A DNA stretch of 64,000 nucleotides from the NCBI GenBank assembly GCA_018136815.1, contig CM030937.1:1693279-1757278 (forward strand). The letters run 5' to 3'. The notes below the pieces were generated by a model. That model ran no database searches, was not told where the DNA came from, and worked only from the letters and a program-made list of their open reading frames with translations. This DNA is from Isochrysis galbana. Its lineage: Eukaryota > Haptophyta > Isochrysidales > Isochrysidaceae. Below are positions 58,285-64,000 of this stretch, in pieces. Numbering within the stretch: position 1 is the first letter of the stretch; each line of letters starts with the position of its first letter. Position numbers and translations under genes: made by a program.

Positions 58285-59640
58285 GGGCCGGCCTTCTTCT
58301 TCCATCTCGTGCCTGCCCGCCTCTCTCCCTCGTCCTCCTCCCACTGATTCTTCCTCATTTTTGCCTCATTTTTCCTCCACCTTCTCCACCTCGCGTTCCT
58401 CTCTCTCTTCTTTTCCTCCTCCTCTCCCCCCCCCGTCGCCCCCCCGCCCCCCCCTCCTCCCCAATTCCCTTTTATTTTCATCTCCACCTCCTACTTTAAC
58501 CTAGAATACCCCCCTCTCTCCCTCGGTGCCTGATCCTCCCCTCCCCCCCTCCCCCCTCTCGGCTCCTTTTCTTCTCGTTCATCACGCCGAGCGATCCGAC
58601 GACCACGAAATCAAAAGATTTCACCTGCCGAAATATCAAATAATCCGAGGTCACCACGCCAGCCTTCCCCTTTCCTCCCATGCACTCTCTCTTCCGTCTC
58701 TCCAGATCTTCCCCCCTTCCCACTATTAACAAACTACCGCGTGAACAAATATATCTGTCCGATCGCCTCCCTCGCCCTTTCGCTCTCCCCCTCACTCTCT
58801 CTCTCTCTCTCTACCCCCCCCCCCCGCCCCCCCAGTCATGCGCTCCGGCTGCCGGCGCTTCTCCTCGCGGCTGGGCTCGGCGACGCGCTCGGAGAGCTGG
58901 TCGTTCCTGCCGATCCTCAACATCACCAAGGTACGCCCGTCGTCTATCTGAACACCGTAGACGAGCAACCAGCGAGAGAGAGAGGGGGGGGGGGCTCTCC
59001 CTCCCTCCCTTTCTCTCTCTCTCTCCCCCCCCCTCCCCCCCCTCTCTCTTCCCCCCTTCCCCTCTTTCCCTCTCCCTCCCTCTCTCTTTCGCCCCTCCCC
59101 CCTCCCCCCCCCGCCCCTCTCTCCCTGCTGTTCTCCCTACCTGGTTCCCTCCCTCCCTCCCCTCCCTACCCCACTCTCATCTCTCCGGCCTTGCTTCATC
59201 TTGCCTGTCTGTCTGCCTCTCTCGCTCTCCTCCTCCCACTTTTTCTTCCTCATTTGCCTCTTTCTCTACCTTCTCTTCGTCTTGTTCCTCTCTCTCCTCT
59301 TCCTCCTCCTCTTCCCCTTTCCTGCATGGCTGTCTTCACCTCTCCCTCTCCGCCCGCTCGTGCACCTCTTTCTCTCGTATCTCTCTAGTTGCAGATCGAT
59401 GCATTGGATTTAGAGAAGAGAGAATGGACAGTGCAATGGTTTTCCATGCACTCCTCTCTCCCCCCTCCCCCCTTTCATATTTCTTTGCACTTCTCCTGGC
59501 TGCTCTACCTCCCGCAGCAGAGCCGGCTAGAGAGAGAGCAGAGACGAAGCAAGTAGACAGTTGGCAGAACAGGAAACAACTATCCCACTTTATTGTTTCT
59601 CCCCATCTGTGCAACGTGTTCCCGCAGTAAGGATCGACGG
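57440..59640. repeat. 2.2-kb pyrimidine-rich low-complexity region upstream of the CBS gene
   Basis: The plus strand is dominated by CTCTCTCC, CCCCCC and CTCCGCC blocks. Frames on plus are Ser/Pro/Leu-rich and on minus Gly/Glu/Arg-rich, so none is credible. A few islands of mixed composition (57995-58085, 58575-58680, 58840-58970) could be small exons of the CBS gene or its leader: LLLAAGLGDALGELVVPADP is readable at 58857-58916. I cannot join them. Confidence 0.6.
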
Positions 59641-59769
59641 GTGTAGGGGAGGGGGGGGGGGGGGGGGCTGGCTTTTCGGACGGCTGCTTTGGATGCCTCC
59701 GCGCCTGCGCCAAGATCACTGGCCCCATGACGGCTACGGAGCATGACACCCCGCTGCCGCTGTCGGTAG

Positions 59770-60882
59770 GGGCTGCCCGCGGTCTACCACACCTCTCCTG
59801 ATGCGTCGGCCTTCCGCGCGGTGATCGACATGGTCAAAATGCGCTCTGGATCGCTAATGGTTTCGTCTGGTTCCGAGATCCACGGCATCATTACAGAGCG
59901 CGACGTGCTTGACAAGCTGCCGTTTGAGGTGGGCGCGTCGCGCAAGATCAAGGTGCGTCCCGTTGCCCAGATGCCTCTCGCCGCCCGCCTGCCTGCTCAC
60001 GAGCGGCGTGCCACATTGCTCGGCAGGTGTCTGAGTTGATGACATCCAAATCAGATCTGATTACAGCGCCTCCCTCGTTCACTCTCGACCAGTGCATCAA
60101 GGCGATGCAGGCTGGGACCTTCCGGCACCTCCCCATCGTTGAGGGCGCCGACGTCCGTGCCGTGATCTCCATGCGCGACATTGCTCAACATGTCGCCTCC
60201 GCGCTCGCCAAGGAGCCCGCTGGACAGCAAACCACTGTCAGTACCCTAATGGAGGTGACATCCGACTCACTTAGAGACAGCAGTCTCGCACACCCGGTGG
60301 CGAAAGTCGCGACACCAGTCTGCTTCACTCTCGACCCCCCTCACCCCTCCACTCCCTCCACCATCTTTGGCGGCACAGGCCAAGGGTGGGCCGTCGTGCG
60401 TGGAACTGCCATCGACGTCATCCGTGGGCACTGCCGTTGAACTTATGCGCTCGACTCGCGCAGGCTCCGTCCTCATCTCCTCCTCCAACGGCTTTGGCAT
60501 CATCACGGAGCGTGATTATCTGACGAAAGTCGCCGTGTACGACGAGGCCAACCCGCATGACGTCCCAGTGATAGACATCATGACGGCTTCGCCGTACGTC
60601 AAGGTGAGAGGCCGGCGGTGTGCATGGACACGTAGACCTAGCGTGTGAGACCGCCCCATCACGGCGGCTTATTTTGCAGCTGGGACGTGCCATCACAATT
60701 CGTCTGAGCGTGCCAACGAGCCCCACCACCCCATTGAACAGACTGTCTCGGCCAGTGGCCGCATCTCGGACTGCTTGTCGCTCATGGTGGCCGGGGGATT
60801 CCGGCACCTGCCCGTCGTCGACAAGAGCGAAGTTGTTGGCGTGATTTCAATGCGAGACATCCTGCATCATTTCCTTAAGTAG
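59770..60882 (+). CDS. four-CBS-domain protein (5' end incomplete)
   Basis: CBS pairs (Bateman modules) bind adenosyl nucleotides and regulate partner proteins. Four exons: 59770-59952, 60027-60254, 60379-60603 and 60709-60882. They join in frame through GT-AG introns of 74, 124 and 105 bp (269 residues visible, TAG at 60880). Each exon encodes one CBS motif: VYHTSPDASAFRAV...GSLMVSSG...GIITERDVL; then LITAPPSFTLDQCI...FRHLPIVE...VISMRDIAQHV; then GTAVELMRSTRAGSVL...GIITERDYLTKV; then ISDCLSLMVAGGFRHLPVVD...VISMRDILHHFLK. For the last intron the nearer TTTTGCAG would shift the frame, so I use the AG at 60707-60708. The first exon begins after TCGGTAG; earlier exons lie in the low-complexity region and were not resolved. 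No catalytic domain is attached. Confidence 0.82.
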
Positions 60883-62084
60883 AAGTATGTCGTCTGATAG
60901 GGTTCGACGGTGCGGGCTCAATTGCCTCGGCTCACCTGCAGCTCGTGTGCAGCGGCAACATGTGCGCAGAGCAGATGTATTAGATGGGCCGTGCTGGGGC
61001 GTGCCCATGAGCGTGAGTTTCCCCACTTGGCCATCGAGAATGAGGTTAGCATGGCGGCAGGCCATGCGACGCCGCCATCGATGCGAGGCGAGATCGTCGG
61101 GATAACCGACGGTTATATGGCGCGACTAAGCTGCTTGCCACTCGTGTTGGCGTCGCTGCCCCATTCGACCGTTGCTGCTAGTATGCCTCTCCGCTGCGCT
61201 TCAAACTTTTCTTTTCGTCCTATGATGCACGTGCTAGCTTGTGCTGTTTTGGCGCTTTGGCGCGCTCGACACCGCCTTTCTCCGCCGGGTGTTTGTTGGC
61301 GGCTGCTCATCGGCTATCGTCAGCATCATCGCATCCTCACGCTTACGTGATACGTCGATTTCTCTTCAAAATGGAATGGGTGCTGAGCAATCGCTTCTAA
61401 CAGCTGCAATACAGACAGCGATGGCATGGCGCGCAATCGCCACGACCGAATACACAGCCGGCGACGGAGGTGGCAAGCCAATGAGGAGCAGCTATAGACC
61501 ATCGGGATTCAGGCAATGCGAAAATAGCGAAGATAAAACAAAGCACGTTTTTGCATAGTTTGAAACTTGAACGTGTTCTAAAATCTTTTGCCAAGCGCAG
61601 CCTTTCGCTCACCACCTCTGCACGCCTGCGCTCTATGCCACGCCCACGGGGCTCTTGTGCACAGTGAGCCTCGTGTCGCATTCATCCTAGATGATGCGAT
61701 TTCCAGGTTCTTATCTCCTGGTCCTTCGCCGTGCGGCCACACGGTGAAGCTTAGGCACTTCTAGGTTGGCGGTAGGATTCGTCCCTAGCAACCTAGAATT
61801 CGGGTCCTCGTTTCGTTCCTTCTAGCCTGTTTTTCAGGTTTCAGGTCTATAGATTCTATAGATTCGAGGTTTCCTCCTTTCGCCTTTCGGGTAATCTTGA
61901 CCCTAAAGGAGCCAGGTCGCCAGTTGCTTGCCATGCGCTTGTTTCAGGCTCTCAGGGTACCTTCAGGCGCGTTGGAAAGTTGGGCACTCGGCCCGTTCGG
62001 CCAGGTGATGTTAGCGTAGTCGTCGGCGCCACACACGGCCGACTATGGCGGCCGCGCAGCGGCCGGCCCGCCATGACGAGGCGC
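60883..62084. other. intergenic, no supported gene
   Basis: Short frames only. A CTATAGATTCTATAGATTCG direct repeat lies at 61850-61870. Confidence 0.4.
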
Positions 62085-62555
62085 CCTAGTTGGGCTGTAA
62101 GTACTGATATTAGTACTGATGCATTAGTATTAGCTCCCCAGGAGCTGATATATTGATGTTAGTGCCTAGGCTGCCAGTTCAAAAATAAAACCGAAAACAA
62201 AACTCCGGAGCGGGAACGAGCCCCCGCGAACGAACAAGCGCAGAGGCGCGTTCGCCCGCTCCCTCCCCCCTATCTCTCATGCATCCTGCTAGCTGCCCCC
62301 CCCCCCACCTTGGCCTCTTGCTTGGCCTCCTCACATGCACCTGCCAACTCGTGCTCTCTGTTTGTTTGCGTTGCCCTCCCCTTTGCGCGCGCGCCACGCG
62401 CTGCACGCTGAACACCCCCCAGTAAGTATAAGTATAATAATAGCGATACTAGAAGTTGTAATAGGGGTGTAAGCTGATATTAGTACTGATGTAAGTACTG
62501 ATGTAAGTGTAAGCTCAAAACCACCGTAAGCTTACGGACTGACAGCCCAACTAGG
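62085..62555. mobile_element. hAT-type non-autonomous element, 471 bp, 8-bp TSD
   Basis: Left end CCTAGTTGGGCTGTAAGT; inverted right end CCTAGTTGGGCTGTCAGT (17 of 18). Perfect 8-bp duplications CGAGGCGC at 62077-62084 and 62556-62563. Subterminal TACTGATATTAGTACTGATG motifs repeat on both sides. No transposase. Organisation close to 40679-41135, size close to 186-662. Confidence 0.88.
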
Positions 62556-62581
62556 CGAGGCGCCCGTCATTAGCAGCCGTT

Positions 62582-62681
62582 NNNNNNNNNNNNNNNNNNN
62601 NNNNNNNNNNNNNNNNNNNNNNNNNNNNNNNNNNNNNNNNNNNNNNNNNNNNNNNNNNNNNNNNNNNNNNNNNNNNNNNNN
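62582..62681. other. assembly gap (100 N)
   Basis: Exactly 100 N. On its right the sequence is the middle of a retrotransposon RT; on its left it is the flank of a hAT-type element. Confidence 0.99.
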
Positions 62682-64000
62682 CTTCTTCGGGTCCATCTTG
62701 AGACCTTCCCTCGAGACAACGTGACCGAGGCACTCCGTAGAGGTGGCAAAGAAGACACACTTGGACATCTTGCAGGTCAGACCGGCCCACTCTAGCCGCT
62801 CGAGAACTAGGTCTAGCCGGTGAAGCATTTGCTCGAACGAAGCCTGTGCCCTGGCCTCTTCGGAAGGACCCACGCCCGTTGACCAGATGCCCACATCATC
62901 GAGGTAAGGCATGCAGATCTCCCACGCTAGCGCACCGAGAACGATGTCCATCAAGCGGCACATGTAGGAGGGACCTGATTAGATGCCGAACGGTAGAAAG
63001 TTGAACTCGTATTTGCCGCGGTGGGTAGTGAAAGCGGTGATATGTTTGTGCGATTCTTTGATCGGGATGCCCAAAAACCAGAGGCTAAATCGAGAGTACA
63101 TAAGAAGAGAGAACTGAGCGGCCCTTGGCCGGACGCTAGCCTATCAATAGCCTCTACAATGAGGGGTAGAGGGCTATCCTCGACGCGTAGCTTGGCGTTA
63201 GTGTCGCGGTAGTCCACGCAGAATCGAACGGAGCCATCTTTCTTGCTGACCAGGACTACTCGGGAAGCCCAAGCCGAATTTGACTTGCGAATAATGCCGG
63301 CGGCTTCCATCTTGGCTACCTCCTCTTCTATGATGAGCTCGCCTGCGCGGCCCACTCTAGACGGAGCATGCCGGTGAGGAACAGCGCCGGGGTTGAGTGG
63401 CAACTCCACCTCGAGAACGTGCGTATGGTTTGGAGCCCCCGGGTGCAACGCGAAAGCTTTGATGCGCCGGGCCAAGAGTTGGCGTACTTCTTCTCGTTGA
63501 TCGTCGGAAAGAAGCCGGTCCGGATCGATGGTGGCTGAGTCGAGTAGAGCTCGTTGCTCCTCGCTCAGCGCGGTGACAGGGTCACCATCCCCCTCGCTTC
63601 CAGTCGGAGTCCAGCCCCGGTGCAACTTGAAACGCACCTGGAGCGAAGCTATCGGATGCAGAGACGGCAGGGTCAGCGCATTGACCCCGGTGTGGACGAT
63701 CGTCACCGCGATGCGGTGATCGTCCGTGGGCGTGACCACCGTGGGCATTACGAGAGGAGACGAATCGAGAGCCTCGCGATTTGGTAGGCGGTCGACCAGC
63801 ATCGCGCAGTCCGAATGATCTCGGAGAGCTAGCGGAACCCTGACCCAGATGGTTGCGCGGTGGAAGGCAGGAATCGTCACCGCTTGCTCCGTGTAGAGAA
63901 GATATTCGGACGAGGTAGACGCCGGAGCTTTGGCCGCAAACTCGTCGGCAGACTCAAAGAGAGGTGTATAGAGTGGCTGCCTAGCATCAGCAGCAGCCTC
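62682..64000 (-). pseudogene. pol fragment (protease-RT linker and RT) of a related Ty3/gypsy retrotransposon
   Basis: Minus strand, running off the right edge. It reads the linker (ALRDHSDCAMLVDRLPNREA), EEQRALLDSATIDPD, HVLEVELPLNPGAVPHRHAP, the RT start AAGIIRKSNSAWASRVVLVS, FCVDYRDTNAKL and LDLASGFW. The RT then shifts frame near 63070 and has an in-frame TAA at about 62979-62981 where the large element has a Gln codon. The catalytic region YLDDVGIWSTG and CLGHVVSREGLKMDPKK follow up to the gap. It is clearly homologous but not identical to the 22.6-34.8 kb element (roughly 60-70 percent protein identity by eye), so it is an older or different family member. Confidence 0.85.

Noticed and set aside
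57443..59630. Ser/Pro/Leu-rich frames up to 316 codons
   Set aside because: Pyrimidine low-complexity DNA; no consistent start, motif or splice pattern. A few islands may be exons but cannot be joined.

Overview
This is a GC-rich eukaryotic nuclear scaffold, not a bacterial or plastid one. Protein-coding genes are split by short GT-AG introns (74-183 bp in the cases I could resolve). They sit between long (GA)n/(CT)n and poly-G/poly-C tracts and are surrounded by DNA transposons and LTR and non-LTR retrotransposons. The gene set (GTP cyclohydrolase I, chitobiase, PhoD-like phosphatase, SURF2, a U2AF65-like RS protein, a CBS-repeat protein) together with the Ala/Arg-rich codon usage fits a unicellular alga or other protist. 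A haptophyte-like or similar marine microalga is my guess, by inference only. Three runs of exactly 100 N (22501-22600, 42482-42581, 62582-62681) mark scaffold joins.

Layout. 1-1.4 kb: a small hAT-type element and the 3' end of a LINE. 2.6-18.4 kb: the gene-rich part, with GCH1 (-), chitobiase (+), a short-chain dehydrogenase (-), a 502-aa coiled-coil protein (-) and a U2AF65-like splicing factor (-), separated by low-complexity DNA and another hAT-type element. 19.4-22.5 kb: a hAT element with a broken transposase end, then an AT-rich island. 22.6-34.8 kb: a Ty3/gypsy chromovirus-type LTR retrotransposon on the minus strand. Its gag and pol lie in one frame separated only by a UAG, and pol carries a phage-like cytosine-methyltransferase-like domain upstream of the protease; RT, RNase H, integrase and chromodomain follow but are broken by frameshifts. 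36.4-43.1 kb: PhoD-like phosphatase (-), a 1.7-kb hAT-type element and SURF2 (-, interrupted by a gap). 44-47.4 kb: a beta/gamma-crystallin-like gene and a GNAT acetyltransferase gene split by a 304-bp element. 48-54.6 kb: a class-3 lipase (+), a 19-bp satellite, an ankyrin fragment (+) and a solo LTR-like sequence. 59.8-60.9 kb: a four-CBS protein (+). 62.1-64 kb: another hAT-type element and a damaged pol of a relative of the large retrotransposon, running off the window.

How it hangs together. The host genes look like unrelated housekeeping genes with no operon logic. Most of them have a pyrimidine-rich coding strand directly before the ATG. The mobile elements dominate: five elements have terminal inverted repeats and perfect 8-bp target-site duplications (hAT signature), with different TIRs. 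At least one autonomous-type 5' end (51.7 kb) shares its TIR with the small element at 186-662. The item most worth following is the methyltransferase-like domain inside the retrotransposon pol.
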